NCBI RefSeq assembly: GCF_019578655.1
Contig: NC_063256.1
Span: forward strand, 6,324,001-6,388,000
From: Ricinus communis
Taxonomy: Eukaryota; Streptophyta; Magnoliopsida; Malpighiales; Euphorbiaceae
DNA: 64,000 nt
Direction of reading: 5' to 3'
In this document: positions 1 through 12,458 of the stretch, piece by piece
Numbering within the stretch: position 1 is the first letter of the stretch
Layout: each line of letters begins with the position of its first letter
Translations under genes and position numbers: made by a program
Notes under the pieces: generated by a model
What the model was told of the DNA's origin: nothing
The model's database searches: none
Seen by the model: only the letters and a program-made list of their open reading frames with translations

Positions 1-581
1 CTGGATCTTTTGTGCAGATAGATTAACTGCTTTCCTTTTTTTCTTTATATTGAAGTATTTTTCTTCATGTTTTCTGCTGATCATTTTAGCTTGCATGCCG
101 GCTATTTTAATGGGAATTGATTCTTTGTGCTTGTGAATGGAATAGCAGAAAAAGACTAACAAAAGAGACAATAGATAGCGCACCTCAGTTTTTATTTTCA
201 ACACCCTGTAATGGAGGCTACAGAGATTTAGGAAACATTTAAATTCCCCAAGTGCGTGTTTCTGTGATTATCGGTGAATTGTTTTCTGGTTTCTGCACAT
301 GGATAGTGTTCTTGGGGAGTGAAAAAGAAAAGAGTATTTTTGCTCCACTTTGGACCCTGTAATTAGTAGCAGCAACTTTTGGTAATCACTTGGATAGACT
401 AACTCCAACAAATTCAGGTGAGTTTTATAACACCTTGTAAATTATTTATATGTTAAGACATGAATGAATTACTCTAGTTCTTTTTTAGCTAAATCTGAAA
501 CTATTTCATTCTACTTACCCTTATTTTTCTTTTGGGCAGTGGCTTTGAGGTGCTAAGAATTATCCAACAGAGAAGGAAGTT
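1..581 (+). other. 5' leader region of the FLZ gene with a leader intron
   Basis: No coding sequence is seen here. A near-perfect plant donor (CAG followed by GTGAGT, intron from 418) pairs with a pyrimidine-rich acceptor ending TTTGGGCAG at 539. This would make a 122 bp intron in the untranslated leader, ending about 42 bases before the start codon at 582. Leader introns are common in FLZ genes. The transcription start is not determined and may lie outside the window. The splice sites are seen directly; their use is inferred. Confidence 0.55.
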
Positions 582-1563
582 ATGCTCAGGAATAGATCTA
601 GAGCAGTGACCAGCAAGCAAGCTTTAATGACTGATCACAGCTCCCATTCGCCTTCTACCCAGAATCACACAAAACCCATTCCATCTTTCTTTGGCTCTCC
701 AAGGTTCAAAGGTTTCACATTTAAGAGATCTCCTGAAGCTGAACCTGTGATTAGTCCTACCTCAATTCTTGAACCATTCTCTTCTTTCAAAAATCCTTTT
801 TGCCACGACACAAACCAACCTAAATCCCCGAGAGTTTCTTCAGAAAATAAATATTCATGGGACAAATTAGACTCTAAAGGCATAGCTGTTGCACTCATTG
901 ATGAGGAAAAACCCAATGAACAGAACAATAGCAAAAAAATTTCTAAACCCAGTAACAAAATGGTCCTGTATGGCACAAAGCTTAGGGTCCAAATTCCACC
1001 ACCTGCAAACTTTATGTTCTCTGCAGCTGACTCGCCCATATCCCCAGGCGATTTTGGAATTAAAACCAGGAATGCTCAATTATCGGGATCTGGGTCTGGC
1101 ATCCAAACAAAGGAGTCACCTGGAGTGTTCACAGGATGTGTACCCATGAGTGAGTTGGAGCTTTCTGAGGATTATACATGTGTAATATCATATGGTCCTA
1201 ATCCAAAAACCACTCATAAATTTGGTAACTGTGTTTTGGAGAACTACTGTTCTTTGTCAGACAAGTCCAACTCTGCCCCAAACAACTTCCTTAGCTTCTG
1301 CCACAAATGCAAGAAGAATCTGGAACAGAAAATTGACATTTTTATTTACAGGTTTTGGCCCTTTTCCTTTTCCTTGGTAGTGTTACTAGGTTCAATTATA
1401 GAAAATATTAAAATGAACTGCTGTATTTTTTAATGTTATAAATCTTTTTACCTGACTTCCTTTTCTTTTCTTTTTTTCTACCTTGTCATGCAGAGGTGAA
1501 AAGGCATTTTGCAGCCAAGAATGTAGGTACCAAGAGATGATGTTAGATGGAATAGAGAGTTGA
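582..1563 (+). CDS. FCS-like zinc finger (FLZ, formerly DUF581) protein, two coding exons
   Basis: Exons are 582-1351 and 1494-1563, giving 279 residues. The intron splits the zinc-finger codon for Arg257 (AG|A) and has GT/AG ends with a pyrimidine-rich acceptor. The C-terminal FLZ domain is seen directly: C240-x2-C243 in exon 1, then FCS at 262-264 and C267 in exon 2, the alpha-beta-alpha C4 finger that names the family. The N-terminal 230 residues are Ser/Pro-rich and probably disordered, with a conserved-looking SFFGSPRFKGF stretch and an ILEP motif typical of the longer FLZ proteins. Known family role: FLZ proteins bind the SnRK1 kinase catalytic subunits and act as adaptors in sugar/energy and ABA signalling, in nucleus and cytoplasm. 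If exon 1 were read through without splicing, the finger would be lost and the frame would stop at 1433. Confidence 0.9.
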
Positions 1564-4500
1564 GAATTTGATGGTTGCTTATAAAGAAGTGTTCCTTGCT
1601 TTTCTTATAAGAGTTTTGCCATTCTTGGATGATTAACAGTTGAGAACAATCAAATTGTAAAACCAAAGTTTGGCTTTCTTATGTGGGTTTTACCTTTTTT
1701 TTCTTTTCTTTTTAATCCCTTTCTTTTTTAACCCTCTCACCTGCAGATAGAGATAAGAGAGGATGAGATATTGTAGAGTGGAATTTATTTCAAGTGATGA
1801 CTTATTTTATAGCTTCCTAACGTTTTTTGGCATTGTAGTGGATGATGATGCAAGATTAAGAATTGTTTTCTGTTCCTTTTGCTATGATTATCCATATCAA
1901 TCATCGTTTGTATTATTAAACTGGGTAAGCAATTATTTCATGGATGAAGATTCAACCCCTTTTTGTGTTTCTTATCTTTTCTGCCCATACATACCCATTT
2001 TTGTCTATCTTGATTGAGTAAACATTTGGGAAACCATATATCAGCAGTTTAATTAATCTAAAACCAAGACTTTCTTTTTTTTCCAAGTAATCTAGCTCCA
2101 AGCTCCTGTCTTTTTCCAAACCTATACGTGATAAAGCAAACAACTAGTTTCTTTGAGGAAGTTAATGAGCAGCAGTTAAGATGTCCTAAACATAATTTTA
2201 TTCCACAACAGACGAACACAAAAATTTTAGATCTTTCTTCCACACATTATTAATCACCTTTTCTCTCCTCAGATCAAAGAATAATTAGTAAAAGAGTGCT
2301 TAATCAACTTGATAACATGCCCACTAATGACAACATTCTTTTAATATTCTTTGCGCAATTGTAAATAAACATGATCAGATGATAAAGTTGTTGTCTTGAG
2401 AAATATGGCTGAACATAAGAAAAATAATAAACTTATAATAAAATCATAATTAATTTAAGCCACGCTAATTTAATTAGAACCAAATTAAATTAAATTGTTA
2501 ATAATTCATTACTTTCACTTTAATATTTAAGCCCATGATTTCTGCAACTATAACTAGTCAAAGCTCTAGATGATAGATTTTGATTAGGTAAAGTCTAGGC
2601 ATCTAGACCAACCCATCTATCTTAATCATCTCATTAACTCTCTATTATTATGCTAATAATAATTCTAACTTAACAGTGACATGAACAGAACCAAGACCTT
2701 CATCAACCTTCATGCCAAATGATTCTAATAGTTTCTATCTGTTGCACCAAATAAATGAGTTAGAAAGTGATACAAGTCGATTGATACTTAAATTTTGATT
2801 TTTTTTTTTTTTTTTTACCTTCTTACAGGGAAAATGACAAGAAGGGAACATGTTAAAGAGTCGATGAACTATACTATAGTGTGGTACTCCAAAAGATAGT
2901 ATTAGGCATCATCAAAATCCATCTGATATGAAATCTCAGTGAACAAGTCTCAGATACCTTTCCTTCGATCTGTTTCCTCTTCCTTTTTTTTTTTTTTTTT
3001 TTTTGTGCTTTCACCAAGTCAAACAAAAATAGGGGTCCTCCACTTTCTTTTATTAAATTTTGTTTTCTACCTCCATTTTATCAACCATTAAATAGTAGCG
3101 TGACAAGTAGTGCTAGCGTAATTTAACTGAGAGTCCCTTGACTAATAATGCAAATTTAATCTTGTGGAGCCGGGGCAATTATTGAAGTACTAGCTTTATA
3201 TAAAATAAAACTAGCCAGATGAAACCTTCTTTAATATAAAAGCTGCCACCTCAGTTACATCTATGATTTTCTTATTTCCGTTAACATTTTGTTTATTTTT
3301 CAAATTATGCATTTAATTATATTGTATAATAGCCACAAGGAATTCACGAAATATTAGTAAAGAATTGGCATGGACACAAAGAAGAAAAGATTTCATTAAT
3401 TCATGCCTTTGGTGCAACCCGTAAGAGTACTCCCAGGAAATGTGCTAACCTGCTGCAGGGATGGGACTGAGAATTTGGTTAGCCTTATATGTATCAGAAA
3501 AAGGAAAAAGATTCAGAATTGTGTAAACTTAATACAATCTAACATTTGCTAGAGCAACGAGTTGACAATTTGAGAGTGCAAAAAGATGATGCCTTAGAGA
3601 AAATTAAGCACAGAAGTTGTGAGTATGATTATTGAACAAAAAGAGCAAGTAGAGTACCAGTCTCTAAAACCATTCAGAATGTAGGGTTCTCAGGGTGAAG
3701 ACTATGGACTTGCATATGATAGCATTTGTGGTGTTATGTTGTAGAATTTTGATTATAAAACATATGCACACACAATAATAGATTGAGAAAAGGACGGTAC
3801 AAAAGAAAAAAGAAAGAAAGAAAGAAAGAACATTCATGTGATTCTTATTGATAGCACTCACTGCTCTGGAAGAAACTCTACCGACCACAGCAACGAAACG
3901 AAATGCCAAATGGCAAAGAATGAAATGGATCAACTTTTACAATAAAAGGTAGCCGTTTCTTATCAATGCCCTCTTTTTATCTAAACAATTGCTCCTTGCA
4001 GTTTAAGTGGTTGTTCACCACCAAAATCTCGCCAGACCAGAATTTAACCAAAACGACATTAATATTCTTTTGCTCTTTCAGTCATAGCAAATATATTCTT
4101 TCGATCCAATGGAAACAACGACTAGTTTTGTTCCATTTTTTCTTTTCCTGAAGAAAAACTGAAAAGAATTTTCAAAAAAATTAATCAATCGAGGGTAACA
4201 AATATAATAAGCTCAGGTATGCCGAATGGGCTCTTCTCATGGTCGAGGACATAAATTCAAACCAGGAAGGTACTGTGATTTGTGAGAATAGGTAGGTGTT
4301 AGAAAATCTTGAGTTTGGTTCAATCTGCAGAATTCCAGAGTATAGAGAAAAATATGATGGGTTGGAGCCCGTGATGAAACTGTCTTTCCTACCAATTTAT
4401 ATCTTCCATGGATGAGTGAGCTGCAATTATTGTTCATCGTTTCTAAATCCGCCAAGCACATCCATACACCAGATATTTGGAGAAGACAGCACCAAAAGGC

Positions 4501-5533
4501 TAAAGCGTCAGTTTGGTCCCCCTACCAAATTGTTGTCCACCACCCAAATTCACCCTTAAAAACCTTTTATCACTTCTTTTTTTGTAAACCGAGAAACTAT
4601 TGTTATAGAGAAGTTGAACAGAAAGAACAGCTTGTGCTATGTTACGAGACCGAGAAACAAATACAAAGGAAACTGATGAAAACTCAGTTGCTATATATAT
4701 ATCAAATATGTATTCAAAAATCTTTTGGACTGAAAAAGGAATTGGCTTCTCTACAAGCAATTTGAGTTACCTGCAAGGCATCTCCTTGGAAGATCACCTG
4801 TTTCCAACTCATACCACTAGTCCAAACCATACAATCCCTCAACGCCATACTTTCTAGATAAAAATGTATACCTTAAGAGTTTAAATTGATTCCGAGGCCC
4901 TGATGATTTATGGCATTTGATTAGCCCCACTTCTATTACAATCGATACAGAACTCCGGAGTTCATCTTCTGCCACTACTAGCAAAATTGAAGGACTGTAC
5001 TGCTATATTTTAAAAAGGTCCAAATCACAATAAATCTCTTTCCAAAAATTCAACCAGAAAACATTAAGAAAAAAAATAAAACCACCTTAAAATTTCTTGA
5101 AGCTAATCGACCATTAAAATTTTTTATGGCGAATTGGACCTTGGAAAATGATTTGGTCAGTCGACCTTCTCCCAACCCAAATCATCATATTTGCAACCGA
5201 ACATTCCATTGATTTTAAAAAATAAAAAAGGAAATCAGCTAGTTTCATCCATAAATAATGAAGAAAGATGCAATATTAAGCTTAAATAAAATAAAAATGA
5301 TAATTAAACTAACATCGTAGTCTGAACAATATAACAAAACAACTAGTAAAACACGACATAAAATGCGAAGATATCAAGTAAACCCGATATCATTCGTCAA
5401 CCAACCCTACTGCTTCATGGACTCCTTGGTACCAAGACAAGCAGCGAGACAGACACCACTTGCATTTCTCGAAATAATAATCAGACATATAACTGCATAT
5501 GATCTTCACAAGACTTGCTTCTAACTATTAAGA
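1564..5533. other. Intergenic region, 3' flank of FLZ gene and AT-rich spacer
   Basis: The first several hundred bases are probably FLZ 3' untranslated sequence. Beyond this I see no coding region with supporting splice sites or recognisable motifs. Notable low-complexity pieces are poly-T runs near 2800 and 2985-3004 and a short (GAAA)n microsatellite near 3810-3830. Short open frames here (for example near 4412-4765) have no family signature and look like chance. Confidence 0.5.
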
Positions 5534-6694
5534 CTACCAACTATCATTGCTATCATAACCACCTATGAGAGCAGCCTCCTGAAATCTTCCCCCACCAGCT
5601 ACCTGTAACAGGCATGTTGTGCAAGCATCAGTAACAATGAATTTGATACTCTAAAAACTTAAATCTTAAAAAAAAAACAAATCACAATAATTTTTTTTTT
5701 TTTTTTAAAGAAAAGGATATTACCTTCCCAACAACTTGGTATGGTCAATAATCTCCAAAAAAGTGAGGCTATTATGAACAGACCAGGAGGACACAAGACG
5801 AGGAACATAAAGGCTTATAACAGGAAAGAGTAACATAGACTGGATTGACCATACAAACACAAGTCGCAGAAGAGGCCGACGACTATTTTCATTTTACCAC
5901 CTCCCCTCTTAAAAACCGGAAAAGGTGGTAAAGCAGGAAACAACACCCATGCAGAGTGTATACAAAGGGAGTTAGACCTATCTAAAAGAAAGAAACAAAT
6001 GATGAGTATGTTTATGATGTCATTTAGATAGTGGAGGAGCCAATTCAGGAAATGAAGGACAGAGTAAAGAAGTTACAGGAGCAGAGACCTCTTTGAAGCA
6101 CAGATTGAGGCAACACTAAACTAAGAAACCAGCAGTAATTAGTGTCGCGAAAGAGCAAATTAGAAAGAGAGAGCTAAGAAGAAAAAAGATATTAACAGAA
6201 ACAAGATAGGAACCTATGGAGTCGAACTGAGACTAATCTAATGAAGATTTCATGGTATATACATAGTATCTGATATATAAGCCTAATAACTAAACCTTCA
6301 ATGAGTAGATTATACCGAATCATCTAACACAATAGAGCAGTTCAGTGAGTTGTTTTACTTCATTACAAAGAAGTCATCTACCGTTCAGGGTTCATGATCC
6401 CTTTCTGCTTACTGAAGCAACTAGCGTCGGCTTCCATCCAAGTCACATTTCCATACTACAAGCACCTTGCCTAATCTTGCTAAGAAATACCATTATTAAA
6501 CACTACTCCACCTCAGACATCAATTTCTCAATTCTAAATGTGAAGATTACCACCCACCACACTGATAATTGTCACTTGTACCACCACCACCGCAAGCAAA
6601 GCCAAACAAACTGCAACACACGCACACTTCTAATGAATTTATTCCATCTATATATACATCTAAAACTAAAATATTTACAGGAGCAAAAAGCCCC
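5534..6694 (-). other. 3' region of the PNRC-motif gene with a candidate small intron
   Basis: On the minus strand a good donor (AAG|GTAATA, exon ending at 5724) pairs with a good acceptor (TGTTACAG, exon resuming at 5602), defining a 121 bp intron at 5603-5723. The downstream exon has a 23-codon open frame ending at 5534 that reads coding-like (AALIGGYDSNDSW near its end). The same frame upstream of the donor meets a TGA within a few codons. I therefore favour an intron in the 3' untranslated region of the gene at 6695-7309, or an alternative transcript, over a separate gene. The rest of the interval shows no coding signal. Confidence 0.35.
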
Positions 6695-7309
6695 TTAAAT
6701 TTCATCATCCACCACATCAAGATTAAGAATGCGACGCAGAGTCTTTGTCGCTGAGTCAACACTGAGAAGCAGTTCCCTTGTAGATGAGTTATGTTCCCTT
6801 GTGGGGGAAGAAGGAGCAGACTTGGCAAACGAATGTACTTTGATACCCGAATCACAGACAGGCAACTCCAATGACACAGTTCGTTTTGGCCTCATTGAGA
6901 ACTTGGGAATGGGCAAAGAACTGGGCGGTGGCGAGTTTGAATAAGCAGGTCCAGCCCAACGCTCAGAGAATGGTGAATTCTCACCGGTAATTCCCAACTC
7001 ATCATCAAAAGATGTACCCTTTGTGGGAATATTGATAGAAATGGGCAATGAGCTTGCCAGAGCATGGGTCTTGATAGTTGGTGGTGGTGTTTTCTGAGAG
7101 GTAGAGGTGGGTGTGGTGTGGGTTACAGGAGTAGTGCAAGTCCTGAAGGGCGTTGGCAAAATACCTGCCCCAGATTCAAAAGTCCTGCAATTGATCTCTC
7201 TAAAATGACTAGTAGGAGATGAATAGCCACATCTAGCTGGCTTGTAACTCTTAAGTCTGCTATAGTACTGATGGTTCCTGTGCTGGTTCACAACAACAAG
7301 TGTCTCCAT
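6695..7309 (-). CDS. PNRC-motif proline-rich protein of unknown function
   Basis: A single coding exon of 204 residues starts at METLVV (ATG at 7309). The open frame continues 26 codons upstream, but that part is poly-Phe-like and is cut by a likely leader intron, so 7309 is the start. Residues 119-138 hold the family signature, AGPAYSNSPPPSSLPIPKFS, which resembles the short Pro-rich motif of proline-rich nuclear receptor coactivator (PNRC) proteins. In animals that motif contacts decapping/NMD factors; the plant role is not established. The flanks are Ser/Thr/Pro-rich and probably disordered, and the C-terminus (SATKTLRRILNLDV, 186-199) is a probable short amphipathic helix conserved in plant homologues as I remember them. 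No signal peptide or membrane segment is seen. The length is typical of the plant group. Confidence 0.75.
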   Translation of the reverse strand: METLVVVNQHRNHQYYSRLKSYKPARCGYSSPTSHFREINCRTFESGAGILPTPFRTCTTPVTHTTPTSTSQKTPPPTIKTHALASSLPISINIPTKGTSFDDELGITGENSPFSERWAGPAYSNSPPPSSLPIPKFSMRPKRTVSLELPVCDSGIKVHSFAKSAPSSPTREHNSSTRELLLSVDSATKTLRRILNLDVVDDEI

Positions 7310-7924
7310 AACCAGAATATAGTCACCCAATAAACTACTGAAATCTTTGATTCTCAAATTAGAAAAAAAGAAAAAGAAAAAGAGCACTAAAGATCAAAGC
7401 TTTAGTATAAGATTCGTGTAAAAAACCTCAACTTTTAACTACTAATAAATCTTCTCCTCCATGATAAATCCAAATCAAGCATGAACCAAATAATCAAAAC
7501 CCTAAATAGATTCAAAGCCAGTTTATGACTTTAAGACCCCCAAAACTGTATAGCGGATTCAAGACCTGACCAGATCTCCTCGTCACAAGCATAGATCAAA
7601 ACAATCCATCCATTAAACTGTAAAATCACAAGCACATAAACATTTACCATCAGAAATGAAGCCAAAATTCACCAAACAAACACCAAGAAAAAAAGAAGAA
7701 GCAGAAATCTGCTTACCTTAGAGTGATAGAGTGAAGTGATGGTGAAGATCTGAAAACAAGATAGAATCGTGGAGATGATGAGATTTGAGATCTATAAGAT
7801 GAAAGAATTTGAGAGTTAGTTTTTGATATTTTGTTGTGTGAGTTTTACTTTTGTTTTGGGCTTCGGAAGAGGAAAGAAAAATGAAAATGATACCCAAGAA
7901 ACGGGTTAAGGAGGCAGAATCCAC
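7310..7924 (-). other. 5' leader of the PNRC-motif gene with leader intron
   Basis: On the minus strand a donor AAG|GTAAGC (intron starting at 7716) and an acceptor GATTTCAG (intron ending at 7338) frame a 379 bp leader intron. The non-coding first exon would lie upstream of 7716, up to roughly 7900. The splice motifs are seen directly; the transcription start is inferred. Confidence 0.5.
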
Positions 7925-10900
7925 GGATCTGAAATGACTTTTAAGTCGTATTTAAAGGTCGTACAGGTTGGTGTCGAGTGAGTGCTCCTTTATTGTGAGT
8001 CTAAACGACGACTGTATTTGTGCAAGTGGGCTTGCTTTTTGCTGGATTTACGAGAATGACATTTTGGATCGCCCTCCTCTTCAACGGATGACTATGACAA
8101 CTGTATTTACTTTCTTATCCTTGTATTTTATTTTTCCTTTTTTCTTGATAATTACTTGAGGGAACCACAAAAACAATGGAAAAAGATTTTGGAAGTCTTG
8201 CCCAGTAAATTTCGGTTTGTGTACTTCTATTTAAACAAAGTTTATTGATTTTTGTATTTTTATTCAAATAAAATCTTTATATTTAATTGTTAAATCTTTA
8301 TTTAAAAATACTATTAATCAATGTATAAATTAAATATAAAAAATTATTTATAAATTTATTTTTTTTATTTATCAATAGTTAACGGCAGTTAGCTATATAA
8401 TATGGTATGAAATTATCATATTGATTACAAAAATTTGAAGGCAAACAAAGATTTTCAAAAAGTAGAATATTTTTACTATTTAGATTGGCAAATAGCATAA
8501 AAAAAATTTAATTATGAATGTTTAGTATTGTGACCGTGATAAACGGGTGGATGCGGATATTAAAATAATATATTTATTTATAATTATAAAATATTTAATT
8601 ATATAATTATAATTATTTTTCTAGAATTATTTAATTTAATAATTTAGAATTATTTTCTTTTAAGTTTCAAATATATCAGTTTATTTAAAAATAAATATAG
8701 AAGTATTAAATATTTTTAAATTTAAATAAATATTAATTAAATTAATTTATCTTTTCAGTAAGATGATATCTCTATAAAATAAAAATAAAAAATAAAAAGG
8801 ACTACAACTCATATCTTCCTTCCTTGATAAAACACAAGCATTATGCTAAATAGAATTTTATTATTGTACCAAATTGGTAAAATGCATTAACGTTATTTTA
8901 AGAAAAGAAAAAAATAATAATTTTTTTTCATTCTTTCGTGAAAATAGAAATTTATTGATTATTAAATTTCTCAAAATAATTTGAGAGTGCATTATATTTT
9001 ATATTTAACCTTTTTAAAAAATATATAATAAAAATATAGATCGAACTTGATCTTAAATGTAGTTCTAATTTTCTTTAATTTGCAAAATGTAGTTCTAATT
9101 GTCTTCTTTATCCTTGATAAGATATAACTGCATTCATTTTGTTTTTAGATAAACGTAATAAAATGGAATTGGAGTGAATTTAACGGAAGCCACGTTAGGA
9201 CAGTCGATTGAGAAAAGAAGGCACCCCACAACAAATCATGCAAAAGAGTTTGGTCCCTTAAGCATCGGGACAAAAAGATACGGATAAAAGGTTCGTCGGA
9301 GCGTAGTGGGTTTGTATGTCTGAGTATGGGCACTTCCACCTTCTCATTTCTCTAACGTCTGACCGGTTGGTGAGAATTAAAAAATAATAATTTATATTAT
9401 TAATATAGAGAAAGAATATCTAAAGCGGGTTGGGTTCTTTGCTTGGTGGATTTAGCTTTTAAAAGCGAAAAAGAAAGGCTGTCTAAGGTCAAGGGAGACG
9501 TTTTTTTTTGTTTTTCACTTCAAGATTGCACGCCGAAAGGGATGCCTTATCCAGATCAAAATTTGGTTGGGGTAAAGTTGGAAGTGTCATCCAAATTGCA
9601 ATATTCCTTTCTATGTTTTTAGAGAAAAGTTATACCGTTGTATTTTTATGTCTCATTCAGTCGACTGAATTTATTTCAGAAATACAGTTTATATATATGT
9701 TTTTCATGTTTCTAATCCAAAAATATTGATGTCGAAGTTAGACATGCAATAAATATGTTGCTTGGTGCAGGGTAATTATGGACGTGGTTGTTCAACTGAA
9801 AATATTTTAGGGATCAATGAGGAAGTTTAAGGACGCATATAAGCAATTAAAATAACTAACAAGTAAATAGGGAGTTTGAAGAGTGATGAGGAAGTGTAAG
9901 AGTTAGATACGTTTCTATAAATTGGAAAGAATCAACACATTATCTCATATTTTTTGAAATTGGCTGTAGCTCATCTACCAGGCAACAATATTGAAGATTA
10001 TTGTTGTTGTTTCATAAGCATTTGAATTGGATCTAATTGTGATTAGGCTGCTAAAAAAGGAGTTTAATTATATTTGAATCTAGAGTTTGTTTGTTATAGG
10101 GCATTGGGTTAAGAAAAAAAAAAAGCCAAGCGGTTTGAACTTTTTGCCTCTTTAGCTCTTGTTTGGCATACTTTTGAGGGGAGGGGGATGAGGTTAGGGG
10201 ATCAAAACTTCACCCCATAACAAATCCAAAAAATCATATCTCTTTCGCCTATTAAAAAAAGCCCTTTATTATTGTTGTAGTTCAGAGTAATTTATAAAAT
10301 ATTCAATTCTTTTTAACTTTTTACTTTTAGCATGTTGCATTAAAATAAAATAAAAAAGTATGAAAATTGAGATTCAATCCACGTAATAAGAGCATTTATT
10401 TATAAAGGGTAAAAAACTTAATCTTAAATTTTTACTTCTATACTAAATGAGTAATTATTTTTATAATAAATTTAATTTTATATTTTATAATCAACATTAT
10501 ATTGAGTTTTTCATTTAAAAAGAAAACAAGCACATGGAGCAATGGAGATGTTTGAAGAGAAGGAATAGAATTTTGTCGGTCGATTGATGATTTCTGTTTC
10601 TTTTTCTTATCCCTCCATTGCCCAAATAACGTCAACCATAGAGTAGTCTTTTTCTCAAGCTATTGCCGTTAAAGGCATGGAGGCATGGAAGAGAGGAAGT
10701 AGTTAGTTTAATATGGGAAAACAAAATGGGAAAACGAAATGCAAATCTTGATGTGGGAACTGGGCATGAAAGGTATCCCATAAACTCAAGGGCAATACAT
10801 CTTAAGTTTAATATGTTAGTATTTATATGAATTGTTTTATATTTTAGTATATAAATAATTGAATATAAATATGTATTAAAGTTTGTATTCAACTATTAGA

Positions 10901-12182
10901 AAGTAATAAATATATATATATATATATATTATTTATTTAATAGTTTAATATATAAATAAATCTGTTGAATATTTGGATGGAGCGGGATTCTCGCTAAATT
11001 CAAAAATTTTAAATCCATACTCAAGCTCACATGTCTCTATAAATATATAAATTTTTATTTATAATTTTTTTTAGATGTCCGATCTTATTGAGCAGACTTT
11101 AAAAATTAATGTTTTAAGAAAATATTTAAATATTTTCTGATTTGGATATACGCATATCTAAAATAAATTTTTTTTGAACATTTTAGATAAATTTAGATTG
11201 GCCAAACAATAATGACAAAATGTTTGATTAAAAAATTTCAAAACGGGGATATGTAAAAATGATAGTCATAGGGTTATTGTACAATATCATAAAAAAAGTA
11301 CTTTTAATAAAAATTATATTATTATTTTTAAAAAAATTATATAATTGATAAAATAAAATATAAATATTAAATTCTTTCATCCAACGATTATATTTTAATA
11401 TGATAAATGTAATCACTTAAAATATATATACTCATGTAACACCAAATCAATTGGCATAGTAATACAGTAGATGATGGATGAATGAGAATTGATCTGTCAC
11501 ATCCCCACTGCGCCAAAAGGAAGGTTCCTCCTCCGTTGTCATGTTTCTAAAAGATAACAAACCTCCTTGCAAGGTGCATCTACATGGAAATTGCCATTTT
11601 ATTAACTACCACTATTTGTAATTGTCTCTTTTAGAATACTTGTAAATTAGTCATCCGTGAATAATTGAATTCGACTAATAATATCGGAGCGTGACTCCAA
11701 AATCATAATCAAGTGAATTTATGTTAGGACAACTCAAGTAGCAAACTGAGTTTTATATCGAGTTAAATTTGAATAAGATTAAAATTGAATTTGACCCAGT
11801 TAGTTTTAACTGGGATATGTTCTTTTTGTGGCATTAATTGAAATTATAGGCACTCAGTATTATAGTATGTTTGAGATATAAAATATCGATGAACAACAAG
11901 CTGAAATATGTTGTTTTGGTCATAGAAATTTTTATAATTATGATCAACAATAGTTGAATCCAAACCTATATACCAATTAAATAAATAATACCTGTACAAA
12001 AATGGTTCATCAGTCATCACCTAATTTCCCGAATCATACAGTTTATCACAAAAATAAAATTGCATGCGTACCCAACATGGAACCAAAACCTCTCACGCTA
12101 TCGCATACAATGAGAGGGCCTCTTGTTTTGTTTATAGGTTTTGTTGTTTATACAGACATCAACCTAATAATACCACCCCAGC
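7925..12182. other. Intergenic AT-rich spacer
   Basis: No gene is supported between the start region of the PNRC-motif gene (-) and the HSP20-like gene (+). The stretch is very AT-rich, especially 8200-9120 and 10780-11430, with a (TA)n run at about 10912-10929. Open frames are short, hydrophobic/Asn-Lys-rich and have no recognisable family. The part just before 12182 is the promoter side of the HSP20-like gene. Confidence 0.5.
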
Positions 12183-12190
12183 TATAAAAA
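12183..12190 (+). promoter_or_regulatory. TATA box candidate of the HSP20-like gene
   Basis: TATAAAAA lies 276 bases before the start codon at 12459 and is followed by a CT-rich stretch typical of a plant leader. If transcription starts about 30 bases downstream, the leader would contain ATGs at 12227 (short upstream ORF) and 12231 (in frame with the protein). Confidence 0.4.
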
Positions 12191-12458
12191 TAACTTCGTC
12201 TTCGCCAAGTAACTGATTCAAACCACATGTATGATATTTTCTCGTCTTCTTTCACTGTCGATTAATCTGATTCCACATCAATTTCTTTGTTATAAAGCAC
12301 CACACACAGCCTTAATAAAGACCAACTCCGAAGCCAAGCATCTCTTCTTTAATTCTTTGTCCCACCCACTCCAAGAATTTCCAAGAAACTCTGTACCCAA
12401 ATCAAGAAAACAATTCGAGCCTCTTCATCTTTCTTTCTTTGCTTTCGTTATCAGTACA

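Noticed and set aside
1763..2017. 84-codon frame after the FLZ gene
   Set aside because: Phe/Tyr/Asp-rich composition from a T-rich 3' flank, without splice sites or a family signature.
4412..4857. Overlapping frames near 4412-4857
   Set aside because: Low-quality composition on both strands and no homologous motif; chance open reading in spacer.
6345..6944. Plus-strand open frames at 6345-6698 and 6729-6944
   Set aside because: The second is the shadow of the minus-strand PNRC-motif gene and the first lies in its 3' region; neither shows a family motif.
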